DNA from: Nymphaea colorata
Lineage: Eukaryota; Streptophyta; Magnoliopsida; Nymphaeales; Nymphaeaceae
DNA length: 64,000 bases
Direction: 5' to 3'
Assembly (NCBI RefSeq): GCF_008831285.2
Contig: NC_045138.2
Location: forward strand, 19,131,934 to 19,195,933
The notes under the pieces were generated by a model that saw nothing but the letters and a program-made list of their open reading frames with translations, made no database searches and had not been told where the DNA came from. Below, piece by piece: positions 37,615 through 49,099 of this stretch. The translations under genes were made by a program, and so were the position numbers. Position 1 is the first letter of the stretch, and each line of letters opens with the position of its first letter.

Positions 37615-38747
37615 ATGGAAATTGGATATACATATTAATATTTATTTGAATATGAATGTGGATATGAGTGGATATTTATTTATAACCAACTTGAATCTGT
37701 CTTTATGTCAATTCTAAATCCAAATTCCATTCCATTTTTCAATCATATATATATTTTTTTTCATATCCAAATTCTTTGAAGCATTTCAGTTGGATATCTG
37801 ATTTCGACATCCTTAATTGTGAAATTAGTTATCGGCTGGTAAGTTAGTTGGATCATCACCGTGGAATGTATAAAATTTTCACTTTGATTGCAAGCTTTTA
37901 TGTTAGGTAAGCCTATATATATTGTTATTTTGCCAATGGACTTATCCTCGTTGTCCAAGCCTTTGCCTCAAGTAGATCTTAAGTCGACTGCTAGTTAGAT
38001 GGAAAATGGCTTGTAGATGTTGCATTTTCAAGCATAATTGTAGAGAGAGAGAGAGAGAGAGAAAAGATGTTTCACTAAATCACCAACCTTTGGACATTTT
38101 CATGGTGTTTTTAGATTCAGCAAATGCACATGGTTGAAGTGATTTTCTTATTCAAGGCACATTGTAGTAATCATCCAATCATATTTCAAAATTAGGTACT
38201 AACCAATTAATTTGATAATTACTAATTAGTTAATTACTGTTTGGTCAATATTTAAATAAAATAGCTAATTACTAATTAGTTAATTACTGTTATTATCATA
38301 ATTATTTATTTAATATTATTATTGCTGCGGCCGTCGCTGCCGCCAATGTGAACCGACAGTGAGACATAAAACACACGCACTCGCGCGCAAAGAGACGCGT
38401 GGATTTCCTGTAAAATAGACTAAAACGTTCTTTTTTGAGTTTTGACAGTATCACTCTTTTTAATATTCATTTCCAAAAAGATCGCCTCTTTAATGCCATG
38501 GCAGCCTTTAAAAATGTCTGGACAAAAAGTCCATAATGTTTTCAATAAATACCACCGTATACAATTAAATTGTGAAAGAAAGTGTGCACGGAAAGCTGAT
38601 GATATTAGATCTGAAAAATTGAAAGGCTCAAACGTGTATAACTATATATAATTATATATATATATATATTATTTTTTTTATATTTTTCAGTCTTTATATA
38701 ACTATATATAATTATATATATATATTATTTGTTTATATTTTTTCAGT

Positions 38748-38794
<47 letters not shown>

Positions 38795-39111
38795 AGAGTG
38801 TTGAGGAATGATTTTTTTTTAATCTGTCTCTAAAAGTTTTAAAAATCATATCTTTACAATAACAGTTGTTGATGGACTTGTTGGGATATTTTTTTAATTA
38901 TTTTGGTTTCTAAATGCTTATAAATTTTAAAAAAAGTGAGTGAACCATGACTTCTGTCATTTCGGGTCAGCCAACCATTTTTATATGAATAGTTCTATTA
39001 TTGGAGTCACTCAACCATCATTATATATGAATAGTTGAAAAAAAAATAAAAAGTATAAATTGATATTAAATGATGTATTTATCATAACTTTTTTATTTTA
39101 TAATTACTTAG

Positions 39112-39115
<4 letters not shown>
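37615..39115. other. Intergenic AT-rich DNA with microsatellites
   Basis: Contains (GA)n at 38043-38062, a tandem copy of a TATATAATTATATA...TTTTTCAGTCTT unit at about 38640-38750, and (TA)n at 38750-38791. TAATTAGTTAATTACTG occurs twice near 38220 and 38270. No gene recognised. Confidence 0.6.

Positions 39116-39178
<63 letters not shown>
39116..39178. repeat. (TA)n microsatellite upstream of the OFP gene
   Basis: About 30 uninterrupted TA units end roughly 330 bases before the OVATE family start codon. It may lie in the promoter. Minus-strand frames through it are low-complexity. Confidence 0.9.
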
Positions 39179-39181
<3 letters not shown>

Positions 39182-39505
39182 GGGAAAGAGGGCCGGTTGA
39201 GTCGTTGACAGAATGGGGCAGATCTCCCGGCGCACGATTTGAGTGTTGGTCTCGACAGGGAAAGGGATTTTAACTGCCGTCTCGTTGTAGGCTTCCTTCT
39301 CAATTCTCATCCTCACGAAGTGCGACATCTCAACCCCCGAAACTGCAAAGTCAGCTGCGGCATTTAGTGCTCTCCCTTTTCCACTCTCTTCCCTCCCTTA
39401 ATAACACCCACGCGCCCACTACCTCCCCACCGTCACCGCCACCCCTTCTCCTCCTTTCCCACCGCTACCACCTTCCCTCCTCCTCCGCCACCACCACTCC
39501 CACCA
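39179..39505 (+). promoter_or_regulatory. Upstream region and probable 5' UTR of the OFP gene
   Basis: Composition changes from AT-rich to pyrimidine- and C-rich (39370-39505, CTCTCCC/CACC-rich) just before the ATG, as is common for plant leaders. No TATA box is certain. Confidence 0.4.
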
Positions 39506-40081
39506 ATGTCGAAGCCGCTCCGCCTCAAGTTCCACCTCTGCTTCCTGCGCTCGAAGAAATCCGGCCACGATCACGACCCCCGCGGGGACGTTGCCAACCT
39601 TCCCTTCGATTCCGATTCCGACACTCCACCGGAGTTCACCTCCAAATCCGTCACCACCCACTCAACCGCCTCCTCTTCCTCCTCCTCCTCCCTTCCCCTC
39701 GACCTCGCCAGCGCCCTCTCCTCTCGCCGCTTCTTCTTCTCCTCCCCCGGCCGCTCCAACAGCCTCATCGACGACGACTCCAAGCTCCCGCCTCCTGTCA
39801 AGACCGCGCCCGAGGCTCTCAACGGCGGCGTCGCCGTCCTGGCCTACTCGCCGGACCCTTACCGCGACTTCCGAGCCTCGATGCAGGAGATGGTGGAGGC
39901 TCAGGATCTCGACATCTCGGCCGACTGGGGCTACCTCCAGGAGATGCTCGCCTGCTACCTGAAGCTCAACAGCAGGCGCACCCACAAGTACATCGTCGGC
40001 GCCTTCGCCGACCTCCTCATGAGTCTCATGATGGGTCGCCGAAAAACGGCCGCCTCCGGTGGGTATGAGGTTCTCCGGTGA
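39506..40081 (+). CDS. OVATE family protein (OFP), intronless, 191 aa
   Basis: OFPs are plant-specific nuclear regulators, mostly transcriptional repressors, that work with KNOX/BELL homeodomain and TRM proteins in organ shape and secondary-wall control. The OVATE domain is at about residues 109-174. Its conserved core reads SPDPYRDFRASMQEMVEAQD, then DWGYLQEMLACYLKLNSRR and THKYIVGAFADLLMSLM. The N-terminal half has a Ser run (about 55-62), acidic and Ser/Pro-rich stretches and a basic start (KPLRLKFH), which is typical low-conservation OFP sequence. The length and lack of introns fit the family. The ATG at 39506 has an A at -3 in CACCAATGTC. The gene is GC-rich, unlike its AT-rich surroundings. 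The longer open frame at 39367-40068 and minus-strand frames are shadows caused by this composition. I cannot assign the OFP subgroup. Confidence 0.93.
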   Translation: MSKPLRLKFHLCFLRSKKSGHDHDPRGDVANLPFDSDSDTPPEFTSKSVTTHSTASSSSSSSLPLDLASALSSRRFFFSSPGRSNSLIDDDSKLPPPVKTAPEALNGGVAVLAYSPDPYRDFRASMQEMVEAQDLDISADWGYLQEMLACYLKLNSRRTHKYIVGAFADLLMSLMMGRRKTAASGGYEVLR

Positions 40082-40856
40082 GTTCGGTCTTCCCGAGTTT
40101 TTTCGATTCAACTATGCTTCTCATTTTGTATTTTTCTTCAGTTTTGGGATCTTGGTTGTTTTTTTCCTTTTCTTTCTCGGGTTTTTCTATGGTGTATAAT
40201 ATGATACTTACATTATGTGCATAATGGTCTGTACAAATTACGATCTTCTGTTTTTGGGATTTCTCTAATTCCTTGTTTGTTTTCGCTTGGGGTTTGGATT
40301 TTTGTGTTTTGTGCAATGTAAACGATATCTTTCTATTTTGTCAGATATAGATTTTGTATCTGTCTATGGGTCACAATCAATATTTTTCTTTTGGCTTCTT
40401 CTGAGGTGCAGGAACCACGAGTCGTTTATCTGGAAAAATTGGGATGAAATGGGATATCATACTCGTTCCCTAAGATGTTTTTTTTTTTATCCTGAAAACA
40501 GAAAACCGAGGTACGCTGTGATCTTTATTCCCGAGAATTTGAGGTTGAAAATCCGAGATAGCTCTAACTGGCTTCACGATTTTAATGAACGTTATCCTGA
40601 GAATATGTGTGATTGTGGAAAATTTCATGCACCTTCAAAATACCAAACAGAGATCTTCTAGCTTTTTGTGTTATCCGGGTAAGTGAATCTTTTAGAAAAA
40701 GTCTTCTCGTTTGTTAAATGCTGTTGGTGCGAGAACCACTACTAGTGGGCGGCGGTGGGAAAGTGAACTGTGTCACTTTGTCAAACAAACTTTGATGAGA
40801 GGGAGAGACACCTTCTCTAAAAGTGTTCACGTTTGAACCACGAATATATTCTCTTA
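40082..40856 (+). other. OFP 3' flank, probable 3' UTR
   Basis: T-rich sequence follows the TGA. An open frame at 40287-40661 has no recognisable domain and low-complexity stretches, so I do not call it a gene. Confidence 0.45.
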
Positions 40857-41066
40857 TTGGCTGTTTGGCTATGTATCATAAATTAAAAAACACCAGGATA
40901 TAAATGAGAAAAATGACCCAAAAATATTAATATAAAAATAAAAACATTCGTGTAGAAAATTGCCCACACATGCCCAATATCTACCCCAAGAGTATTGCAT
41001 AAATCTGCATTTTTTTTTGTATGACAGAGATAATAACACAATTGTTATTGTTACCAAACAACCCCA
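40857..41066. mobile_element. Harbinger/Tourist-like MITE, 210 bp
   Basis: The element starts TTGGCTGTTTGGC and ends ACCAAACAACCCCA, which are imperfect inverted repeats. It is flanked on both sides by TTA (40854-40856 and 41067-41069), the 3-bp target-site duplication favoured by PIF/Harbinger elements. It has no coding capacity. Its right end (TGTTATTGTTACCAAACAAC) recurs in diverged form at 29503-29522 and at about 41548-41562. Confidence 0.65.
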
Positions 41067-43691
41067 TTAAAGATCATTTCATCTCAAACAAGGTCTTTCA
41101 AACAAGGTCTTCCCCTTTGAAAATCAATTTTCATTAAAGGATTAGGGCTCTACTTAAGCACTGGAATCCATGACAATCAAACAGATCCTAATTTAATTTA
41201 TTGAACGAACCTCTAGGTCTTCAAGCACATAAGTATAAAGTCCCATTTAAATATCAAAATAAGGCAAGTAGAAAACAGTTTTAGATTTTTTTTTTCTTTT
41301 ACGCAGATACAACATCCCATTTACATATCTTAACCAAATGATTAAAGAGGACTGGTCGATCCAGTGCTTTGAGTGAGCCGGAAAAACCTACTACTTTGGC
41401 ATACAGATGAAGCTCTCATCCGACCTCTGGTATCAAATAATTATTGTCTAATGAAACTGTTAGAGTCAAATTCATAAAACTTGTAACATTCTGTTTCATG
41501 AATATACTACAATTTTTTAAAGTAAAATTACTCGATAATAACAATATGTTATAGTTGCCAAAGGGAGTTTATTTTTAGTGCCTTGTCATTGGTGACCCTT
41601 CTCCCTCTCCCTTTTACAGTACAAAAGGTTCACCCTCTTGATAGTTGAAATGAACAACGACGGCCTATCAATCTCACCTTAAGTTGTTGGACCAACTCCG
41701 TCGTAGACATCGACCCTTGCTTGAAATTGGAACGTAGCGAGGGAGGGATCGATAAACAAAGACGGCGAGATTTCTACAATCCGGCGGCTAACACTGGGAG
41801 GTTCATGTGCACGTACTTTACTATTATAATCATGGTGGCAATATAATAGACATGCATTATGCATCATGGGACTTAGGTACAAGATTATAAATGAGAGTAA
41901 TGGTTGTCTTTTTGGAAGGATTAGATCGTGATGAGCCATGGTTTTGACCAAAGTTTATGAGGCTTTAGTCATCGATACAGCTTCTGATCGGCCTGTCAAT
42001 TCTGTCGCCTTGTTTTTCATTTTAAATCATTTAAATCAATCTAAAAATAAAAATATATATGCCCGTATTTGCCATGGATAAGTATATATTTACCACCATG
42101 TAATGTAAGCAGCTCTCGGGCTCCTTCTCTTCGAGGCAGGTTATTAAAAGTTCTTTGTGAAAATCAGGTGTTACCAAAATCGAGTTTTACTATACCCAGT
42201 TTTATCGTCACTTAAATGCACATGAAATGACTGTTTGCCTTCAAATTTTAAACGATTGTCGGAACTGCGCCATATAGTGTCTTTTTTTTAAAAAAAATTA
42301 TACAAATTAAAGTTTGATTAAGTGTTGGACAAAAAATTGCAATTAAATCCTTTGAAAAATGAGTTCAACTTTTTTCAGTTCAAATATTTTTTCCACATTA
42401 ATAAGAATAGAGAAATTTTTCAACAATGTACCATTTGAAATTTTTGTAGTTATAAAGGATGAGATGAGAAAATCGTGATACATGCATGTGAAAATCAAAT
42501 GAGTGACTTCGTAATTTTAATTTCATAACTTTTAACTTCCCTCTGTTAATCAACAGTTCATTTCAAAATTTTAATACCTTCCTCAGTTACCAATCAATAC
42601 CCTAATAACCATTTCTTTCTTGAAGCGTTAACATCAATTAATATTAATACGTAAATTTATTTTTTTTTCTCTATATTAAAAAATCCACATTACCTGTATA
42701 CGCTAATATGGGACGAATCTTTCTCGTGTCAGCAGAACGACGTTTCGGTAATCTAGAAAAGGAAAAATTGATCAAGTAGCATATCAGCATATTTTCCATT
42801 TTATTAGTTAAAAATAATTTAATTTTATTAAATTAAGAAATAAAAAAAGGTATATAAACGCGTACTGGTCTTGAATTGTATTTTCAAGGGCCCCTGCATG
42901 ATGCATGCATGCATGCTTACCGTGATAAAACAGACTTCAGAGAGGATTGGTAGAACCAGTAAATATACTGGTCCTGGCACAATCAGTATGCCAAGATCAA
43001 GTTGATCGTCGAAGCTGAAGGCATGCTCCATTAATGGCGATCAATAAATATGACGACGACCCCCGGCCATTTCGCGTTTCTGCCTGCCTTCGATGACACT
43101 GATGAACAAGACAAGACACGGTTATAGAGTAATTTAATAACGTAAATTTACCATTTCACTTTCGATTGCGAATTAGGCAAACTTTAATGGCAAAAAAAAA
43201 AAATGTATGTTGTCCTCGAACAAAAGTTTAACTAACTTCGTATCCAACTTTCGGAAAGGTTTCGAACTTTCAAGTACCTTTCAGACATAGAAAATGAAGT
43301 AGCAAGATTGATAATTTAATGGATGACTAGATACATAAAAGTTTGGGGTTGTCGGTGGCCGGTTAAATGATTCAAAAGGGTTGGCCAAGGTGACATTCAA
43401 TGCGTATGAGAGAGAACCAAAAAAAAAGGAAGGGGGCACCCAATAAGTCTGTCCCAAAACTATTCAATAACATTCTTCAGCCCAATTCTTAAAGCCATCA
43501 AAAGAATAATGCCCACGGCAATTGAAGCCTTCTGCCCAACCAACTATGTTATATTCCGTTTACAAAGAAAAAGAAGAGAGTTTGTGAAAATGAGCATAAG
43601 AAAACGAGAATTGTGTAGTATCATTCCTTTTAAGTTTTAAGAGATGCAAAACTTTTCCAGAAGAAAAATATGGTATATGAGATTTTGAAAG

Positions 43692-43693
<2 letters not shown>
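41067..43693. other. Intergenic, no gene recognised
   Basis: AT-rich DNA. The motif GATAATAACAATATGTTATAG (at about 41534) matches the end of the neighbouring MITE family. A GCATGCATGCATGC run is at about 42898-42916. Short open frames show no conserved motif. Confidence 0.5.

Positions 43694-43772
<79 letters not shown>
43694..43772. repeat. Compound microsatellite (CT)n(AT)n
   Basis: A CT tract of about 37 bases is followed by a TA tract of about 42 bases, the same order as at 30614, 30785, 30902 and 32436. Confidence 0.95.
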
Positions 43773-43774
<2 letters not shown>

Positions 43775-44057
43775 CAAAAAAAATGAGGTGTAGTTCCGAG
43801 GAATAATTTTTCTGTGTTTGCAGGTCCAGGTTATAGGTTTGCCAGCTCGTGAAATTGAATAGTAGATCATGACTTTCTTTAATTTTATGATTAGATATAT
43901 CAAAAAAACTAAAAATTACGCAACAGCTAAAATTATATATCTATACAGTATATAATCAATTGCCCCTATATTCTAACAAGATCTAGATTGGCTTCTCTTC
44001 GTTTTACATTCTTAATTTGTTTTCGTGTTGTTTCTTATTCGGCTTCCATTTGCGATT

Positions 44058-44250
44058 CAAGCCAACAGTCTTACCGCTCGTTGGAAACTAAGGGGGACAA
44101 GGAACTAGAAGCGCAATCATATCCCACAAAGAAAACCAATCCCCTTCTTCAGAACATTATCCCCTGCCACTTCTTACAGAGTCCCCTCTCCACTTCCATC
44201 CTTTTCTCCAAATCGAGCAGTAGAGGGAGATGACGACCCATCTGCTCTTC
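44058..44250 (+). pseudogene. Truncated copy of the FdC2 upstream region and first codons
   Basis: This segment is clearly similar to 45087-45350, just upstream of and into the intact FdC2 gene. Both share CAAGCCAAC near the left end, ACCAATCCCCTTCTTCAGAA and TCCCCTGCC in the leader, then GGGAGATG around the start. The copied ATG (44230) reads MTTHLLF, against MATRLLF in the intact gene, then loses similarity and stops within two codons. The intact copy has about 70 extra bases between the first block and ACCAATCC. It cannot make ferredoxin. Confidence 0.88.
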
Positions 44251-45086
44251 TGTACATAATAAATTATAGGGGTTATTGAATATGCGATCCGGGTTTTCTT
44301 AAGTTCTTGATATTTCTAATCATGTCGATGAACTTGGAACGTCTAAAATGTAGAAGAGAGGATATCGTGGTTTACCGATGTCCCAATCCAATTTCATGAG
44401 CTGAGAATCACAGAAGCATGACTTTCAAACTCCCGTCGAAATCCTTCAAATTTGTATGAGTTTTCCTAATCCTACAGTTCTAAACATTACGAACCCTTTG
44501 GTTGAACTCATCAAAAACACCCAAAACAATGAAACTTGGTTGTGAAAAAAATTATGTTTTCGAATAACCAAAAACTAAAAATCAGTTATTGAAAGCAGTG
44601 CAAAGCATTATTAGAAATATCATGAACCATTGGTAACGCTCCTATAACGCCTATTCTTTAATAACATAACAAGGGTCGTCCAAGTCAAATAATGTTTATT
44701 GATGCAGTTCATTTAGTCAATTCAAAGGATCCAATTATTGAAAAATTTTACAAAAAACATTCTCAAGTTTTCACAAGACGATAACACACCACTGTTGATT
44801 ATACCGTGAAATTGGATTCTGAGCCCCAAATTGGAAAAATAGACGCTCCCAATGTATCAAACGTTGCCGATGGTTAAGAAACCGTTTACCTTATCAATCG
44901 ATGTTGAAATCATCTTACATTAACCATGTTATTATTACTAAATCGAAGAAAAAAAAATTAGTTAATTTTCGTGTTCTTTGTACCAAATTATATATTTTAC
45001 CATTTACTTTGCTAAATTAAATAAGGAAAATCTAACTCGCCGGGACGACATTCACCGATCAGATCCGAACAAAGCTAACCATGGTC
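44251..45086. other. Intergenic spacer between the FdC2 fragment and FdC2
   Basis: No gene recognised. The spacer is AT-rich and does not resemble the FdC2 coding region. Confidence 0.5.
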
Positions 45087-45329
45087 CAAGCCAACGGTCT
45101 CAGAGCACACTGAAACTGAAAGTGGACGGAACACTTACAACTCCGAAGGGCAATCATTTTACACAAAGAAGAAAAGATACACGACCGTAAATACCAGGCA
45201 CATACCATGCCCTTTATGTCCCATGTAACCAATCCCCTTCTTCAGAACCTTATCCCCTGCCGCTTCTTACAGAGTCTCCTCTCCACTTCCATCGTTTCCT
45301 CCCAAATCGAGCTGCAGAGAGCGAGGGAG
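45087..45329 (+). promoter_or_regulatory. FdC2 upstream region and probable 5' UTR
   Basis: This is the intact counterpart of the duplicated block at 44058-44250. An open frame runs from 45207 into the coding sequence, but that part is not protein-like and resembles leader DNA in the copy, so the start was set at 45330. Confidence 0.5.
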
Positions 45330-45785
45330 ATGGCGACCCGTCTGCTCTTCCAGCCGCTATCTCTGAAACCACTCAACCAATCCGCTCCCTTCTCCGCCAC
45401 CACAACCACCAAGCTGAGGGTGGAGACGAGACGGAGGAGGCCCACCAGGCAGGTAGCGGTCGCGAGCACAAAGAACTACAAGGTGACGATCGACCACGAG
45501 GGCAAGAGCACGACGCTGGAGGTTGGGGAGGACGAGAGCATACTGGAGAGGGCGCTAGACGAGGGGCTAGAGGTCCCCCACGACTGCAAGCTCGGGGTAT
45601 GCATGACCTGTCCCGCGCGCCTCGTCAGCGGCGAGGTCGACCAGAGCGGCGGGATGCTCAGCGACGACGTCGTCGAGCGCGGCTACGCGCTTCTTTGCGC
45701 CTCCTACCCGCGCTCCGACTGCCACATCCGCACCATCCCTGAGGAGGAGCTCCTCTCCCTTCAGCTCGTTACCAGCGCAGAGTGA
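45330..45785 (+). CDS. FdC2: Ferredoxin C2 (FdC2), chloroplastic, 151 aa, intronless
   Basis: A plant-type [2Fe-2S] ferredoxin of the FdC2 class, which has a C-terminal extension and acts in plastid electron transfer outside the main photosynthetic ferredoxin role. Rice fdc2 mutants have yellow-green leaves. Residues 1 to about 46 are Ser/Thr/Arg-rich without acidic bias, as in a chloroplast transit peptide. The ferredoxin domain begins at KNYKVTIDHEGK. Cluster ligands are C86, C91 and C94 (C-x4-C-x2-C in HDCKLGVCMTCPA) and C123 (YALLCASYP). The block GGMLSDDVVERGY and the ending IPEEELLSLQL are the FdC2 signature and are absent from standard leaf ferredoxins. The ATG at 45330 was chosen because the transit peptide starts there and the neighbouring partial copy preserves the same ATG context. 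The gene is strongly GC-rich. Confidence 0.95.
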   Translation: MATRLLFQPLSLKPLNQSAPFSATTTTKLRVETRRRRPTRQVAVASTKNYKVTIDHEGKSTTLEVGEDESILERALDEGLEVPHDCKLGVCMTCPARLVSGEVDQSGGMLSDDVVERGYALLCASYPRSDCHIRTIPEEELLSLQLVTSAE

Positions 45786-48700
45786 ACTTCTCGTCCCTTC
45801 CATGGCGACTCGAACCTTCTGAAGTAAACAGTGACGCTTCGCTTGTGGGCTGCACTTTTTTAGTTGTTACCTTTGATTCTCAGAGAGAGAAACAGAGAGA
45901 GCTTTGCTTGTAAATTTTGAAGTTTTGGTTCTTTATCTTCAACAATCAGCAGATCTTTTATCTTGACTTTATGTACAACTTGCTGTTACCAAAGCACCTG
46001 GTAAACTACAGAGAGATGTTATTGCCCTCTTCCTTTCTTATGAATAATCTATAAATGAAGTCGCATTGCACATCTCTCTGAAACATGGATGACGTGTGCA
46101 ATCCACTGTAATCCTCAGAGTGGGAGACCAAAAAGACGTCTGTCTTAATCGAGGAAAGGAAAAGGTATGCTTCACGACTCTCGGCGACGGACGATGCCGA
46201 AGCATATAAAATAATGAGGAAAAGAGTCCACCAAGATTACTTAAGCTACAAAATGCGATACTAAGAACCGCTAGTTAACATAAGCCCTCAAGATTTTACG
46301 GTACTTCTTTCCTGGTGATGTTGGTGAAAATCTGAACGGAAATAAGATATTTAGCCCAATTATGTGCTGCCAATAGAGAATAATACACAAATATACAGTA
46401 ATTGTTCTAGATCTCGGCTGATGTCAAAGGATCACTTGATACTTGGGACAGGCATGATTCATAGCAGTTAATTGTCGGCATCCGTTGGACCGTTTCTGAA
46501 ACCAGATACGACCCTATGGGCTTCAAACTGTATTAGCGATTTACAAATAATTTATATTAAAAATAGCAATCAATTTCTAATACTGTTTTATTTAGATATC
46601 AGCCGGTAGAGGCATATAGCGGCAGATATGGTAAAAGGACGACGCAGCGATTTCTACGTTAATCCATGTGAAAGGCTCACCGAACAGTCACTTGGAAAGA
46701 AAAAAATAACACTGGAAGAATATGAATAAACAAGGAACGATGGTTTTAATTTTTTAAAAACACAAAGAATGTCCGAGGAGAAGACAGGAGGATGGAAACA
46801 AGACGAGGAAAAGAAACTTTGAAGACAGGAGGATATTCACGTCTCCAGACCCTTCCATCCTCTCTATGTGTTTGGATTTTACAAATTTATACGTTTTCCA
46901 AAGGAAACGGTCGACGGCGTCAAAGGACACCTCTGACGTTTGAAAAGGAGCCTTTCGTCGATATAGGTCTGTCCCAGATCCTTTCTTCCACCATTCAAAC
47001 ACACCATCAGTGGCTATATGAAAGGTGGAAATAGAAAAAGCAGAGAGAAGACCACCCATCACACTTCCCACCACAACGCAAGCGAACCTTCAGTGGGCAT
47101 TGGGAAGTGGAAATAGGACAAGCACGTAAGAGGAGAGAGCGCCCGCCATTTGATCCTAAACAAGGTAATTGATCACCAAGAGCCCCTGCAACAATGTTCT
47201 GCAGAATAGATATCTAAAGGGGTTGTACAATTCCCTACACAAACAATGGCACTTGAGAAATAAGCAACTGTACCATCTAAAGATTTCTTCTAGAAATCAT
47301 AGGCAGAGGGGTACACTTTGCGAGAACCATAAACAGGTCCAGCGGAAGTAGTTTCTATTGATGTTTAACAACGAGACCTAGCTACTAAGATGAAAAATGA
47401 ACAAGTACAGGAAGTTGTGAAAGCATGAGAAACATAAAGCAAAATAAAAATATCTGAAAACCAGAAATTATATGCATAAAAGCAGACAAACAAATCTGCC
47501 TAAAAATCAGAACCCGAACTCGCTTAAGTGCATGTTAAATCATGAGCAAAATCCTGCCTTTTCGTAAAAGCCCGCCGACGGATTTAAGAACTTTCTTAAT
47601 CACAGGAAAAGTAATAAGCACAAGAACTTTGTTAAACACAAAAAGTTGTCTTTTCAAAGAACTTTTACCATAAAAGACTCATTCTTCCTTAAAAAGGAAC
47701 AGCTTTTTAAACCTAAAAGAAGGATAAATCTTCTGGACAACACTGAAACAAGAACCGACAAGCCTAAGCAACCACTCCGAACCATCGCATAGTAGATGAT
47801 TCGAATATTATAGATGAGCAACACCCCGAGTTCAGTCTAAGTGAAATACATAATACGACATAATATAGCAGGCATCACAATTTAAAGGCTTGAAGAATCG
47901 CAGAAGTGGAATCTCCTCACACCAAAACCGAGATTGACAATCATGATAATAATTTGACCAAATACCTTCATATGAAGTAGGTTCTTCCAATTTGAGGTCC
48001 AATTTCACATTTTGTTCAAATTCATGAAGAATCACGTTCTGTTATTAGATATTAGTATTGAATCTGCAGGGCTTCAAGAAAAACTTCCCGATGCCCTCCA
48101 TCAGATATACCTGATCTCGTGGGGAGAATTTGAACTTCAGTCTCCGAATTCTCCACTTTACGACCGTCAGAATACATGGACAGCATAGCATGCCTTAATG
48201 ACAGGAAATAAAACTGATGCCACATGCAAATATAGCATGAACTTTTGAAGAAAATGAACAAAAAAGAAGGAATTCAGTTAACCAAATTTCCCATGATATG
48301 GAATTCCAAATCCCAATTCCATAGAATAACCATCCCTCATGATATGTAACCTGGCTGACTTGTAGCTAGTCAGTTACACAGCTGGACAGACCAATACCAC
48401 GAGGCATAAAAGGAGCCATTTCCTAGAAATATCTTCAGAAGCTTCAATTAAATTAAAGGATTAAAACACGGCGCCTAATAGGTAAGGTCAACCAGAAGGG
48501 AATAAACCATCATGTAGAACTAACTGCCACCAAACTCACATTATTTGACAGCACATGATGAAGAAGCGAGGCAATCAAATTAGAGCGAGAGGTAAATGCA
48601 ACTGCCAAATGTGCAAACGGCAGTGTAGGAAGGCAGCTTCAAGCTGGAGGGGAAGATAGTTTACATGAAACCATAAAGATCAGGACCCAGTACCAAAGCA

Positions 48701-49099
48701 CAAAGAAGAGAATGACTCTATTGGAACGGTGCTAAAATTTTACTAAACCATGCTAGTGGTTCTGACCTACAACAGATAAAATCAAGTCTCACAAATGTAC
48801 TTCAGGTGATCTTACGATGAAACAGAGGGCTGGTTGATGTAGTCCACCACTCAGGGACTTCATTCACGAGGATTAATAAACAAAGAAGCAAATAAAGAAA
48901 GCCACCCCAGAAAAAACCAACTCACTTAAACCAACTCATGTACCTTTAAAAAGTGCAAGGCTAATCTGCCATGATATCAATTACTAGTACAAGCATTTCC
49001 AGACAAACTTATCTACCCTGAAATATATCTCGTGAAGCTTAGAACAGGGAGCCTTTTTAGTGCTTTTGGGATCTAGTGGTCCCATCACCAATGTTTGCA
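45786..49099. other. Intergenic between FdC2 and the XS gene; no gene recognised
   Basis: Contains the 3' flanks of two convergent genes. Open frames at 46754-47074, 47832-48035 and 48052-48261 have no conserved motifs. The last two lie downstream of the XS-gene stop and could be 3' UTR or an alternative terminal exon, but nothing in the sequence proves it. Confidence 0.5.

Noticed and set aside
39367-40068. 233-codon plus-strand open frame overlapping the OFP gene
   Set aside because: It is an out-of-frame reading of the GC-rich OFP region, with low-complexity Pro/Leu/Arg translation and no domain; the frame from 39506 carries the OVATE domain.
39662-40111. 149-codon minus-strand open frame opposite OFP
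   Set aside because: Complement shadow of the OFP coding sequence, Glu/Val-rich without a motif.
40287-40661. 124-codon open frame downstream of OFP
   Set aside because: No recognised domain; it contains homopolymer-encoded Phe runs and lies in the probable 3' UTR of OFP.
46754-47074. 106-codon minus-strand open frame
   Set aside because: No conserved motif or family recognised and no exon context; chance length for this composition.
47832-48261. Two minus-strand frames downstream of the XS stop, considered as extra exons
   Set aside because: The XS protein already ends at a normal stop after its conserved domain; nothing shows these are translated, though they may be 3' UTR.
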